DNA of 64,000 bases from Levilactobacillus suantsaiihabitans (GCF_004745505.1 NZ_RKLX01000014.1:1-64000), one strand, 5' to 3'; numbered from the stretch's first letter, positions 44,540 to 53,401 are shown. A program made the numbers and translations. Notes: a model not told the origin generated them from the sequence alone.

Positions 44540-45724
44540 GTGAAAGAACAAGCAACTTTATCCAAGAAAACCATTTTACTAATGGCGGTGGTGACGGGGG
44601 TCATCGTCGCCAATCTGAACTTCATCCAGCCGATTGAAAACCTGATTGCCGCGGACTTCAACCTGTCCAAGGCCGTTGTCGGTATGCTGGCGATGGTCAC
44701 GCAGTTGGGATATGCGTTTGGCTTACTGCTGATCGTGCCGCTGGGCGACATTTTTGACCGCTATCATTTGATTCAATTCATGATGATTCTGTCGATTGGG
44801 TCCTTATTGTTGGCCCACTGGGCGCCCAATGCCGGGGTGTTTGCCGTGGCGACGGCGCTGGTGGGAATCACCTCGGTGGCTCCACAGATCATCATCCCCT
44901 ACGCCGGATATTTGGCGCCGGGCCTGCAACGCGGCAAGGTCTTGGGCATCGTGCTCAGTGGGCTGCTGACCGGGATCTTGCTGTCGCGGTCGTTTAGTGG
45001 CCTGCTTGGGAGCATCATGCCGTGGCAAGACATCTACCTGGTTGCCGCGGGGATCGATCTGATTTTCCTGATCATCGTGCATTTTCAACTACCGCATGAC
45101 GAACGGGGGCATCAGGACCTGAAATACTGGCCGGTGATTCAGACGCTGCCGAAGTTATTCGCCACACAACGGCCTTTGCGCGGGGCAGCCATCAACGGTT
45201 TTTGCATGTTTGGCATGTCCAACGTGCTCTGGTCCACATTGGCCTTTTATCTGGCCGCGCAATACCATTTGGGCAGTAACGTGGCCGGGCTATTAGGGCT
45301 GTTGGGCATCGCCGGGGTCTTGGCGGCGCCCGTGATCGGTAACATGGTCGACCAACGTTCGCCACGATTGACGGTCAGTCTCGGAATGATCTTTTCCGGG
45401 GTCGCCTTCGTGATCTTTTGGCTGATGGGTCACTGGCTCATCGGCTTGATCGTGGGGATCGTCTTGTTGGACCTGGGGACGCAATTTAGCCAGGTCTCTT
45501 GCCAGGCCATCGTCCAATCCCTGAACCGCAAGCAGAGTAGCCGGAACAATTCCGTCTTCATGTTTAGCTACTTTCTGGGCGGCTCCATCGGCACCCTGTC
45601 GGCCACTTGGGCCTGGAGTCATGCCGGTTGGCTAGGTGTTTGCGGCGTGGCGGTCGTCTTCTTAGTGATTGCGATTGCCGGGCACTTCATCATTGGCGAA
45701 CCCAAGCATTTGGCAACGGATTAA
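44540..45724 (+). CDS. MFS efflux transporter
   Basis: This 394-residue membrane protein of the major facilitator superfamily has about twelve segments. The loop motif GDIFDRY between segments 2 and 3 is the usual MFS signature. The first segment and the overall form resemble drug-proton antiporters. The substrate is unknown. The GTG at 44540 is chosen because AGGAGGG lies 9 bases upstream; the frame also opens upstream through the repeat but without a ribosome site. The hairpin over the ribosome site suggests post-transcriptional or repressor control. Confidence 0.85.
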   Translation: MKEQATLSKKTILLMAVVTGVIVANLNFIQPIENLIAADFNLSKAVVGMLAMVTQLGYAFGLLLIVPLGDIFDRYHLIQFMMILSIGSLLLAHWAPNAGVFAVATALVGITSVAPQIIIPYAGYLAPGLQRGKVLGIVLSGLLTGILLSRSFSGLLGSIMPWQDIYLVAAGIDLIFLIIVHFQLPHDERGHQDLKYWPVIQTLPKLFATQRPLRGAAINGFCMFGMSNVLWSTLAFYLAAQYHLGSNVAGLLGLLGIAGVLAAPVIGNMVDQRSPRLTVSLGMIFSGVAFVIFWLMGHWLIGLIVGIVLLDLGTQFSQVSCQAIVQSLNRKQSSRNNSVFMFSYFLGGSIGTLSATWAWSHAGWLGVCGVAVVFLVIAIAGHFIIGEPKHLATD

Positions 45725-45793
45725 GGCGGGTGAGTGGCCTAACGGGCGGTGAGCGAGACTGGCGCACGGGTTGGCCATTTAAAAGGAAAATTC

Positions 45794-45829
45794 AAGAGTT
45801 TGGCGATGGTTGCCAAGCTCTTTTCTTTT
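45794..45829 (+). terminator. Terminator of the MFS gene
   Basis: AAGAGTTTGGC (45794-45804) pairs with GCCAAGCTCTT (45812-45822), with one mismatch or wobble, then TTCTTTT. Confidence 0.75.
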
Positions 45830-45838
45830 GACCGAAAG

Positions 45839-45900
45839 TTGACACCGTGTCACCTGCGTGCTAGACTACAGTCATCAATCAAAGTGACACGATGTCACTT
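45839..45900 (+). promoter_or_regulatory. Promoter and two operators of the TetR-ABC operon
   Basis: TTGACA (45839-45844) and TAGACT (45862-45867) are 17 bases apart. TGACACCGTGTCA (45840-45852) covers the -35. AAGTGACA-CGA-TGTCACTT (45882-45900) is a second, related palindrome downstream. The pair fits autorepression by the TetR protein that follows. Confidence 0.75.
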
Positions 45901-45925
45901 CTAACGTAAAAAGGAGCGAAAATCC

Positions 45926-46441
45926 ATGCCAACTGCTACATTTGATCATTTAAATCCCGAAAAAAAGGCCCGTGTGATGGCGGCCTTGCTACAGGAATTT
46001 TCGGCACACAGCCTCGCCGATGCCCAGGTGGCACGGATCGTTACCGCTGCAGACATTGCACGCGGAGCGTTTTATAAATACTTTGCTGACCTGACGGACG
46101 CCTACCAAACGCTTTACCGCGCAGCCATGACTGCCGTGCACCAGGGTGTGCCCACCGCCCCCCAAGGATCCTTTGACCCGCAGCGCTACTACCAGGCGGT
46201 GACGGCCTTTTTGACGCACTTTACTGGCAGCCAATATGACGAGCTGATTCGGCGCCACTACGGGGAAAACGAAAGCCTGTTGCCCGCGCGGTCCGTGCCC
46301 ACCGATTTACCGGCGGCGGATTGGGCGGCCATGACCCTCAGCCACGCCACGATTAAGGCCGTGATGTTGCGACCGCAAACCCAGGCGGCCGAGCTGGCCC
46401 GTTTCCAGCAGGCGTTACGGCTCCTGGCGAAGGGGGAATAA
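45926..46441 (+). CDS. TetR-family repressor
   Basis: This 171-residue regulator has an N-terminal helix-turn-helix (about 25-55, ARIVTAADIARGAFYKYFADL). AAGGAG precedes the ATG. It lies 2 bases before an ABC permease gene, so the three genes form one operon and it should act as a local repressor of the transporter. The inducer is unknown. Confidence 0.85.
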   Translation: MPTATFDHLNPEKKARVMAALLQEFSAHSLADAQVARIVTAADIARGAFYKYFADLTDAYQTLYRAAMTAVHQGVPTAPQGSFDPQRYYQAVTAFLTHFTGSQYDELIRRHYGENESLLPARSVPTDLPAADWAAMTLSHATIKAVMLRPQTQAAELARFQQALRLLAKGE

Positions 46442-46443
46442 CC

Positions 46444-47505
46444 ATGTTTTTAGCCTTAAGGGAAATTCGTCACGAAAAATTACGCTATGGCCTCATCGTG
46501 GGGATGGTCGTCTTGGTCAGTTACCTGGTCTTTGTGCTGAGCGGCTTGGCGTACGGCCTGGCGCAACAGAACACGCAGGCCATCAGTAGCTGGGGAACCA
46601 GCAAAATCGCCCTCAACAGCGACGCCAACGAGAGCCTGTCGCAGTCGCTATTGACGACGGCCACGACGGATAAACTGGCGCTGTCCGACCACGAGGCCTA
46701 CATTGGTCAGGCGGGCGTTGTCGCCAAGGCGGCCGGTCAACCGAAATTGTCCGCGCAGTTTGTTGGCCTGCAAGCCCATCAGTTTGTGGCCCGCAACCTC
46801 AAGGTCACCAGTGGTCAGCGACCGGCGACAGCTCGGCAGATCTTAGTCGATGACAGTTTTCACGACAACGGTTATCGCCTGGGCGACCGGGTGCAGTTGA
46901 ACGCCACTGCCGGCAAGTACACTATCGTTGGTTTCACCCACAATGCCAAGTTGAGCGTGGCGCCGGTGATCTACGGGTCACTGGGGACGTGGCGGACCTT
47001 GAGTCACGTGACCGCCAATTTCAAGGCCAGCGGGGTGGTCTCTAACGATGCGCACTTTGCCCCGAAAACGGCCGGCGTCCAGACGTTGACGCGCCAACAG
47101 TTTATTAATAAATTGCCGGGCTACTCGGCACAAAACACGACCTTTACCTTTATGATTGCCTTTTTGATGGTCATTGCCATGGTCGTTATCGCCGTGTTCC
47201 TGTACATTTTAACCATGCAAAAGTTGCCGAACTATGCGGTGTTGCGGGCGCAGGGGATTCCCGCCAGCGTCCTGGTCAAGACCACCATCAGCCAAGCCAT
47301 GTTGCTGGTCGTCAGTGGCCTGGTGATCGGTGCACTACTGACCGCGGCGACCGTCCTGGCGTTACCGGCCGGGGTGCCGATGAGCTTTAACCTACCGCTC
47401 CTGGCGGGGGTGACGGTCGGTATTTTACTGACCGGCGTGATTGGCGCTTTGATTCCCGTTCGTTTGATTTTGCGCGTTGACCCCGTCAGCGTGATTGGAG
47501 GCTAA
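46444..47505 (+). CDS. ABC transporter permease (FtsX/MacB-like)
   Basis: This 353-residue permease has one N-terminal membrane helix (about 10-38), a large extracytoplasmic domain (about 40-230) and three C-terminal helices. This is the FtsX-like plan of MacB/DevC exporters. It works with the next gene's ATPase. A role in export of antimicrobials or in envelope stress is likely, with unknown substrate. Confidence 0.87.
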   Translation: MFLALREIRHEKLRYGLIVGMVVLVSYLVFVLSGLAYGLAQQNTQAISSWGTSKIALNSDANESLSQSLLTTATTDKLALSDHEAYIGQAGVVAKAAGQPKLSAQFVGLQAHQFVARNLKVTSGQRPATARQILVDDSFHDNGYRLGDRVQLNATAGKYTIVGFTHNAKLSVAPVIYGSLGTWRTLSHVTANFKASGVVSNDAHFAPKTAGVQTLTRQQFINKLPGYSAQNTTFTFMIAFLMVIAMVVIAVFLYILTMQKLPNYAVLRAQGIPASVLVKTTISQAMLLVVSGLVIGALLTAATVLALPAGVPMSFNLPLLAGVTVGILLTGVIGALIPVRLILRVDPVSVIGG

Positions 47506-47508
47506 ATG

Positions 47509-48180
47509 ATGCCAGCATTAACGTTATCCCACGTCACCAAGCAGTTTGGGCACGCCACCAACCAAGTGACGGTCCTCGAGGATATTAATTTCAGCGCCAC
47601 CGCCGGGGAAGTCAGCCTGGTGCTGGGCCCATCCGGTTCCGGGAAGAGCACCTTTCTCACGATTGCCGGTGGGATTCAGACACCCACGACCGGTCAGGTA
47701 CAGGTCCAAGATCAGTCGTTGGGCCAGCTCACGACCAAAGCCCGCGACGCTTTACGGTTGAACAAAATCGGCTTCATCTTACAGGCCTACAACCTGGTGC
47801 CATATTTGACGGTGCAAGACCAGTTCTCATTGGTCGACCGGGTGAAGCCACAGGGCAACCTGTCCGCCGCTGACCTGAGCGCCTTGCTCGACCAATTGGG
47901 CATCGGGCAGTTGACGCAGCAATTTCCTGCCGAGCTATCCGGTGGGCAAACGCAGCGGGTGGCGATTGCCCGCGCGCTGTACCAAAATCCGGACATCATC
48001 TTGGCCGATGAACCGACGGCGGCGTTAGATAGTGCTCGCGTGGCCGTCGTCGGCCAACTCCTGCACGACCTCGCCAAGCAACACCACAAGGCCATCGTCG
48101 TGGTGACCCACGATCTGCGGTTACGCGACTTCGCCGATCGAATCTATCAGATCATGGACGGCCAAATGACGGTCGCCTGA
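47509..48180 (+). CDS. ABC transporter ATPase (LolD/MacB type)
   Basis: This 223-residue ATPase has Walker A GPSGSGKS, Q-loop LQAYNLVPYLTV, signature LSGGQTQR, Walker B IILADEPTAALD and switch His VVTHD. The second of two adjacent ATGs (47509) sits 7 bases after GGAGG; the first (47506) directly follows the permease stop. Forms an exporter with the preceding permease. Confidence 0.9.
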   Translation: MPALTLSHVTKQFGHATNQVTVLEDINFSATAGEVSLVLGPSGSGKSTFLTIAGGIQTPTTGQVQVQDQSLGQLTTKARDALRLNKIGFILQAYNLVPYLTVQDQFSLVDRVKPQGNLSAADLSALLDQLGIGQLTQQFPAELSGGQTQRVAIARALYQNPDIILADEPTAALDSARVAVVGQLLHDLAKQHHKAIVVVTHDLRLRDFADRIYQIMDGQMTVA

Positions 48181-48237
48181 TCCGGTGAATTGCTCGCTGG
48201 CATGGTAAACTGGGGGTATCACGAGGGAGGGATTCAG

Positions 48238-48432
48238 TTGGCAAAAACGGAACGGTTCATCGTGGACACCCCCAAGGTCAAAGGCGCCACGACGGTACAG
48301 GTCATCACGGACAAGGAGACCGGCGTGCAGTACCTGTTAGGCATGTACGCGACGCTGGGCTCCGGCATGACGGTGCTGGTCGACGCTGAAGGCAAGCCGC
48401 TGTTGAATCAAGCGGTGTTAGGTGAAAAGTAA
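48238..48432 (+). CDS. DUF6440 small protein
   Basis: This 64-residue protein appears to belong to DUF6440 (TVQVITDKETGVQYLL, then GSGMTVLVDAEGKP). It starts at a TTG 7 bases after GGGAGGG; an upstream ATG at 48190 has no ribosome site. Function unknown. It may be co-transcribed with the ABC operon but also has space for its own promoter. Confidence 0.72.
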   Translation: MAKTERFIVDTPKVKGATTVQVITDKETGVQYLLGMYATLGSGMTVLVDAEGKPLLNQAVLGEK

Positions 48433-48441
48433 GCCAATTAG

Positions 48442-48475
48442 AGTCTGGGAGAGACAAGGATCCCGGGCTTTTTTT
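48442..48475 (+). terminator. Terminator of the DUF6440 gene
   Basis: AGTCTGGGA (48442-48450) pairs with TCCCGGGCT (48461-48469) with two G-T pairs, then a T run. The following 48510-48557 resembles, on the minus strand, the left end of the dispersed element. Confidence 0.75.
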
Positions 48476-48554
48476 GTGCCTCATGGTGTCAGGATTGCTC
48501 ATTGACAGCCTCGTAATACTCGCCAGTTAACCGCCTGTTAGCCCACGCTTTGCC

Positions 48555-49514
48555 CTAAGATAATTGCGCCAAACGCGCCTGGCATTCCCGGCGAATCACG
48601 GTTTTCAAGGCGGTCGGTGCCTGGGTCAGCGTGGCGGTCGGGCCTAAGTAGAGCAGCCAGTGGGTGAAGTCGGCCAGCTGGTGGGGTTGGGTCACGTCGA
48701 GGGCGCACTCCAGGCGGGCAGTTTGCTGGAAGGGGTCTAGGAATTGCAGCGGAGCCGTTGGGTGGGGATGCTGGCGGAACTGTTGAATAGCCGCCGCTTG
48801 CAGGTGGACAATCACATTGGGGCGCGGTCGGGCGGCCTGAATGGCGGCCGTGATGGCAGTGGGGTCTAGCGTTTGTTCCTGCGCGACCGGTGCTACGGTT
48901 TGGATATCGGTCACGGCGACCTCTTGGAACCGGTGGTGCGTCAGGTCCCAGGCGTCGACAAACCAAGTTTCTTGACGATTGTAAACGTGGCGGACCCACA
49001 CGGTCGTGGTGGCACTGGCCGTCGTGAGTTGGACTTGGCGGCTGGTCAGGCAGGTGTTGAGCAGCGTTTTTAACATCGGCGGTGCAAAGTCGGTCAGCTC
49101 CGTCAAGCGCGTGTTGGCGGGATTCGTATGGCTGAAGACCAGGAGTTCCTGGAGCGTCAAGAGGTCATCTTGTTGCGTCTGGGAGGCGATGGCCACCAAT
49201 TTTTCCGTTAACGTCTTGCGATTTTGCAGGTAGGGCAGCTGAGTGTTGAGTGTTGCCAAAAAGCTGACGAACAGTGCCTTGAGCTCCTCGCTATTGAATT
49301 GCACGGCCGGTAGCAGTTGATTTTGCAAGACGGCGTAGCCACCGTCGCGCCCCACGCTGGCGGTCAGCGGCATGCCCAGCTCCTGAATATTATTGAGGTC
49401 GCGGATGACCGTACTGCGCGAGACGTGAAAGTGGGTCATTAGTTCGCGAATCGTAAAGAATTGGCGGTTATTGATGTAGCGCATCATGGTGTTGACCCGG
49501 GCCGTTTTATTCAT
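48555..49514 (-). CDS. YafY-type regulator: HTH_11 plus WYL domain
   Basis: This 319-residue DNA-binding regulator has a helix-turn-helix (about 5-55, TIRELMTHFHVSRSTVIRDL) and a WYL-type sensory part (about 140-215). It is divergent from two GyrI-like genes, with a TGTCA-N5-TGACA operator between. The regulated pair is probably those two genes. Ligand unknown. Confidence 0.85.
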   Translation of the reverse strand: MNKTARVNTMMRYINNRQFFTIRELMTHFHVSRSTVIRDLNNIQELGMPLTASVGRDGGYAVLQNQLLPAVQFNSEELKALFVSFLATLNTQLPYLQNRKTLTEKLVAIASQTQQDDLLTLQELLVFSHTNPANTRLTELTDFAPPMLKTLLNTCLTSRQVQLTTASATTTVWVRHVYNRQETWFVDAWDLTHHRFQEVAVTDIQTVAPVAQEQTLDPTAITAAIQAARPRPNVIVHLQAAAIQQFRQHPHPTAPLQFLDPFQQTARLECALDVTQPHQLADFTHWLLYLGPTATLTQAPTALKTVIRRECQARLAQLS

Positions 49515-49532
49515 GGAACCCCTCCTAAATAG

Positions 49533-49547
49533 TGTCAGTTTTTGACA
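49533..49547. promoter_or_regulatory. TGTCA-N5-TGACA operator in a divergent promoter
   Basis: TGTCAGTTTTTGACA is a 5-bp-arm inverted repeat between the WYL regulator and the first GyrI-like gene. TATACC and TATACT follow within 17 bases. It is a likely operator of the WYL protein. Confidence 0.6.
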
Positions 49548-49595
49548 TCATTATACCCTATACTAGGGCCATCAACTTAAAGGAGGCCATCACAC

Positions 49596-50066
49596 ATGGC
49601 AAATTACACGATTGAAACGAAACCCGCATTCACGGTCTTGGGCATTGGCACGATTCTGACCGGCGACTTTCCCGCGATGGGGCAACAGAAAACGGACTTC
49701 TGGCAACGCATCAACGCCGAAAACGCGCTGGCCCAGTTGGACGGGCTCAACGACTATCCCTTTGCCGTCAACGAAGCCATCAACGGGGAATTTCACTACT
49801 ACGCCGGACGCGAGGTCGCACCAGACACGACGCCGGCCGATGGGCAACGGCTGATCACTTTTCCGGCCGGCAAGTACCTGGTGATCACCGGGAGCGCTGC
49901 GGACCAAATGGGGTTGTACAACACGCTGGAGGGCCCGGCCTTTGGTGAAATTTTGCCGCAGCTGACCGACTACGCCTACGTCGGTGGCCCCAACACGTCT
50001 TACGTGACCGGTAGCGATGAGACTGGCGTGCACGGCGAAATGCTGGTGCCACTGGTAGCGAAGTAA
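49596..50066 (+). CDS. GyrI-like effector-binding domain protein, first of two
   Basis: This 156-residue protein is a stand-alone GyrI/AraC effector-binding domain (TFPAGKYLVITGSA, EMLVPL). Members bind hydrophobic cations or small molecules; some are cyclopropanoid hydrolases or drug sinks. AAAGGAGG precedes the ATG. It is controlled with the next gene by the divergent WYL regulator. The function here is not known. Confidence 0.78.
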   Translation: MANYTIETKPAFTVLGIGTILTGDFPAMGQQKTDFWQRINAENALAQLDGLNDYPFAVNEAINGEFHYYAGREVAPDTTPADGQRLITFPAGKYLVITGSAADQMGLYNTLEGPAFGEILPQLTDYAYVGGPNTSYVTGSDETGVHGEMLVPLVAK

Positions 50067-50080
50067 GGGGGCAAACACTC

Positions 50081-50710
50081 ATGAAACACGAATGGCGGCG
50101 GGCAGAAAAAGGGTGGTATTTGCCTAAGTCTCCTACGCGCTTAACGTTGCCCCAGTTGAATTTCATCACGCTCACAGGGGCCGGTGATCCCAATCAACCG
50201 GCCTTTGGCGAGCACGTGGCGGCCCTGTATCCCGTGGCCTACCAACTGCGAATGGCGCTAAAACGCGGCGAACTGGGTGACCCTTACGAATACACCGTGT
50301 ACCCGTTGGAGGGCGTTTGGACCACGACGGACGGCTCGCGCGGAGCCACACTCAACAAGGCGGCGCTCAAATACAAGATCATGTTGCGCCAACCGGACCG
50401 CCTGACCGTCGCGGACTTTGAAGCAGCGCGCGACCAGGTGTTGGCCAAGAAGACCAATCCGTATTTCGCGGACCTTCAGTGGGAAACGTACGCGGAGGGC
50501 ACCGTCGTCCAAGCGATTCATCATGGGCCGTTTGCCACGGAGGCCGAGACGTTTGCCCAGCTCCAACAGGTCGTGGCTGAAAACGACCTGCAGGTGACCC
50601 CGACGATGGGGGACTACTGGCACCGCGAAATCTACCTGACCGATCCCCGCCGCACCGCACCGGAGAAGGCCAAGACGGTGTTGCGGTACCGGGTGCGGCC
50701 CCGGGATTAG
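50081..50710 (+). CDS. GyrI-like effector-binding domain protein, second of two
   Basis: This 209-residue protein also fits the GyrI-like small-molecule-binding fold (NFITLTGAGDPN, VVQAIHHGPFATEAETF, HREIYLTDP). It starts 15 bases after the first gene. It is of the longer, YdhM-like or stand-alone type rather than a copy of its neighbour. Both genes end at a strong terminator (50813-50848). Confidence 0.8.
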   Translation: MKHEWRRAEKGWYLPKSPTRLTLPQLNFITLTGAGDPNQPAFGEHVAALYPVAYQLRMALKRGELGDPYEYTVYPLEGVWTTTDGSRGATLNKAALKYKIMLRQPDRLTVADFEAARDQVLAKKTNPYFADLQWETYAEGTVVQAIHHGPFATEAETFAQLQQVVAENDLQVTPTMGDYWHREIYLTDPRRTAPEKAKTVLRYRVRPRD

Positions 50711-50812
50711 GCAGCATGTTGATACCTGCGATTGGTGAAACCAGGCGCCGGCGTGCCAACACCTCTCGCACGAACGGTAAGGTGGCCAGGACCACAATTA
50801 CCTAGAACACAA

Positions 50813-50848
50813 AAACATCCCCCCGAGCCGCGGCCCAGGGGGATGTTT
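50813..50848 (+). terminator. Terminator of the GyrI-like pair
   Basis: AAACATCCCCC (50813-50823) pairs perfectly with GGGGGATGTTT (50838-50848). A runs and T runs at the ends suit both strands. Confidence 0.85.
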
Positions 50849-50875
50849 GTCATACGCAATCAATCTTATTTTGGG

Positions 50876-50909
50876 TGACGACTCAAAGGGGGTAACCAGT
50901 GAGTCGTCA
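50876..50909. repeat. Perfect inverted repeat near the end of dhaT
   Basis: TGACGACTCA (50876-50885) and TGAGTCGTCA (50900-50909) pair perfectly. A second hairpin, GGTTGGG with CCCAACC, follows at 50918-50938. AATTTT after the first gives a weak terminator on the plus strand; a T tail is missing on the minus strand, where dhaT ends at 51004. Confidence 0.6.
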
Positions 50910-51003
50910 ATTTTACGGTTGGGCGGTTAACCCCAACCCTTGTGTTTGCAAGGAGTATCGCGAGTGGTTACGGGACTGGCCGCAATCGTCGCGCAAGTTG
51001 TCG

Positions 51004-52176
51004 TTATTTTGCGTCGTAAGCAGCTTGGAAGATCTTGATGATGTCTTCCTTGGTCCCCTTACGTGGGTTGGAGAAGGCGTTCCCATCCTTCAAGGCGTTT
51101 TCGGCCATCAGTTCGAAGTCTTCTGGCTTAGCACCGATTTCCTTGATAGAGTGTGGAATACCAACGTCTTCGGACAATTGCTTCATGGCCTTGATGGACA
51201 ATTCAGCAGCGTCACGTGTAGACAAGCCATCGGTGTTTTCACCCATGATCTTAGCTAATTCAGCGAAGCGTTCTGGGCAAGCGATGATGTTGTATTCTTC
51301 AACGTAAGGCAACAGCAAAGCACAGCAAACACCATGAGGGGCATCGTATTGACCACCCAATTGGTGAGCCATGGCGTGAACGTAACCTAAGTTGGCGTTG
51401 TTGAAGGCCATCCCGGCTAACATTTCAGCTTCGACCATCTTGGTCCGCGCTTCCAGGTTGTGCCCATTGGCAACGGCTTCACGTAAGGAAGTTTCAATCA
51501 ACTTGATGGCTTCGATACATTGTGAGTCGGTGATCGGGTTGTGGTCAACGGAAACGTATGGTTCAACGGATTGAACGAAGGCGTCCATCCCAGTTGCGGC
51601 CGTTAAGCCCTTCGGCACGTCCAACATCAAGGTTGGGTCGTTGAAGGAAACCAGCGGAATGTTCCGCCATGAAACGACCACGAACTTCAAGTGAGTTTCT
51701 TCATTCGTGATAACGGCGTGGCGAGTTAATTCTGAACCCGTCCCAGCAGTTGTGTTAACGGCAATCAATGGTGGCAAAGCCTTGTCCAGCGTTTCGATCC
51801 CGGCTAATTTGGTGATGTCGTCACCGTTCGTCAGGATAATGCCGGCACCTTTACCAGTATCATGAGCAGAGCCCCCACCAACAGTGATGATGGAGTCGGC
51901 GCCTGATTCTTCGTAAAGTTTCTTAACTTCTTTGATGTTCCGAATCTTAGGGTTCGGTTCAACGTTGTTGTAGACAACGTAGTCAACACCAGCAGCCTTT
52001 AAGGAGTCGAGCGTTTGTTCAACCGCACCGTCTTTCATTCCTTCAAGGAACTTATCCGTTACGATGACGGGCTTCTTCATCCCTAACATCTTCGCACGGT
52101 CACCAATCTTGCTAATTACGCCAGGGCCAAAAAAGTTGACGCTGGGCATAAGAAAATCATAACTACGTTCAGCCAT
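51004..52176 (-). CDS. dhaT: Iron-containing alcohol dehydrogenase, 1,3-propanediol type
   Basis: This 390-residue group III alcohol dehydrogenase closely resembles lactobacillal 1,3-propanediol dehydrogenase. It reduces 3-hydroxypropionaldehyde to 1,3-propanediol and re-oxidises NADH, as heterofermenters do with glycerol. The NAD loop GGGSAHDTGK and the metal site in GYVHAMAHQLGGQYDAPHG are visible. The ribosome site GAAAGAAGGC lies before the ATG. Glycerol dehydratase genes are not in the window. The promoter has palindromes and a Rex-like half site. Confidence 0.92.
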   Translation of the reverse strand: MAERSYDFLMPSVNFFGPGVISKIGDRAKMLGMKKPVIVTDKFLEGMKDGAVEQTLDSLKAAGVDYVVYNNVEPNPKIRNIKEVKKLYEESGADSIITVGGGSAHDTGKGAGIILTNGDDITKLAGIETLDKALPPLIAVNTTAGTGSELTRHAVITNEETHLKFVVVSWRNIPLVSFNDPTLMLDVPKGLTAATGMDAFVQSVEPYVSVDHNPITDSQCIEAIKLIETSLREAVANGHNLEARTKMVEAEMLAGMAFNNANLGYVHAMAHQLGGQYDAPHGVCCALLLPYVEEYNIIACPERFAELAKIMGENTDGLSTRDAAELSIKAMKQLSEDVGIPHSIKEIGAKPEDFELMAENALKDGNAFSNPRKGTKEDIIKIFQAAYDAK

Positions 52177-52204
52177 TATACAAATGCCTTCTTTCGGAAG
52201 TTTT

Positions 52205-52266
52205 GAAAATCATTGGTACCAATTTCACAAAGCAATTATAACTAAAAAATTTACAGTTTGCAACTG
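52205..52266 (-). promoter_or_regulatory. dhaT promoter with palindromic operators
   Basis: On the minus strand TTGCAA (52258-52263) and TATAAT (52235-52240) are 17 bases apart. The perfect palindrome ATTGGTACCAAT (52212-52223) lies just after the predicted start site. With the preceding TTGTGAAA it gives a partly Rex-like box (13 of 18). CAGTT-TGC-AACTG (52254-52266) covers the -35. Confidence 0.6.
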
Positions 52267-52624
52267 GTTTCGAAAAAGAGTTGGTTAGTTGGGCGATAAA
52301 ACCAGGCGGTATCGCCATTCTGATAGTATTCTCTGAGTTAAAAGAAAATTAATTTAGCGCTTACAAATTGGCTGCCGGGTTAATGAAAGGCTAAACAAAT
52401 TGTTCTCATTTAAGTGTGATTTTACCCGGTCAGCGGGTGGGCCAGGAGGTTTCAGCCGGTCGTGAACCCCCTGCTGCAATTTTGCGCAACGACACCAAAT
52501 GACGTTGGGGCAAAACTGTTTATTTATTTAGTTATATTGGTTGCTAGCCGTTGTAGTTGTTGACTAGTTGCCGTAAACTTGACCTTAGGATACATAGTAA
52601 TCTTTTAAATGGAGGCGGAGTTAA
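52267..52624. other. Intergenic stretch between dhaT and a lipoprotein gene
   Basis: No gene. A cre-like half site (TGTAAGCGCTAAAT on the minus strand, 52352-52365) lies distal to the dhaT promoter. Nothing else is clear. Confidence 0.45.
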
Positions 52625-53401
52625 ATGATGACGCATACACACTGGCTGACCTTACTGGCAGTCGGATTGGCGGCCAGCGGTCTGGCGGGTTGTTCATCGA
52701 GTTTGAGTGGCCATCAGGTCAAGGATGCCCTCAAACAGGCACAATCGAGCAAGAAGACCAGCGGCAAAACGGCTAAGGACGAGTCGATCATCAAGGCCGC
52801 ACAGGAACTGAACGCTGACGGCAAATATAAAAAGTCTAATCAAAAATTGAGTACAATCAACCTGACCGATTTGAACAAGAAAGGCTTTGGCGCGCTCAAG
52901 ACGGAATTTTTCAGCTTACAGAAGAGCAATGATAAGTTTTTGCTGAAGAAAAACCAGGGCAAGACCACGGGGACCAGTGGCACGACCAGCCAGGCCAGTG
53001 GGGGCACGACCACCACGACGCCAACCACGAATCATAGCTTTGACGGTTACAGCAAGTACACCGGCGACTATTACTTCTACAACGATGACGACGGCGACCG
53101 GCAACAAGAGACCCTGACGATTCACGGGGATGGGACCGTGGTTCAAAATAACAATGACGGTTCAGCCTTCCACGGAACGGCGACCATCAAGAATTCCGGT
53201 GCGACCGGCGTATTGTCCTATGACGTGACGACCGGCACCAACGATACCAAGACCATCGACGCCAACGTTGAGATCGACGTGACCTGGAGCAATGGCGAGC
53301 ACGAGGCCTACTACGGCTACACGTCGTACGATGATGATATTGTCTTGACCGATGGCAATTCCTACGATGGCGATTTAGTCAACGAAGTTTGGATGCAGTA
53401 A
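52625..53401 (+). CDS. Lipoprotein of unknown function
   Basis: This 258-residue protein has a signal peptide with a lipobox GLAGC (Cys about 23), so it should be attached to the outer face of the membrane. A short coiled region (about 30-110, rich in Lys and Gln) is followed by a Thr/Ser/Gly linker and a C-terminal domain rich in Asp, Asn, Tyr and Thr (about 140-258, with repeated short beta-like units). I do not recognise the family. GGAGGCGGAG precedes the first of two ATGs. The dispersed element follows the gene. Confidence 0.75.
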   Translation: MMTHTHWLTLLAVGLAASGLAGCSSSLSGHQVKDALKQAQSSKKTSGKTAKDESIIKAAQELNADGKYKKSNQKLSTINLTDLNKKGFGALKTEFFSLQKSNDKFLLKKNQGKTTGTSGTTSQASGGTTTTTPTTNHSFDGYSKYTGDYYFYNDDDGDRQQETLTIHGDGTVVQNNNDGSAFHGTATIKNSGATGVLSYDVTTGTNDTKTIDANVEIDVTWSNGEHEAYYGYTSYDDDIVLTDGNSYDGDLVNEVWMQ

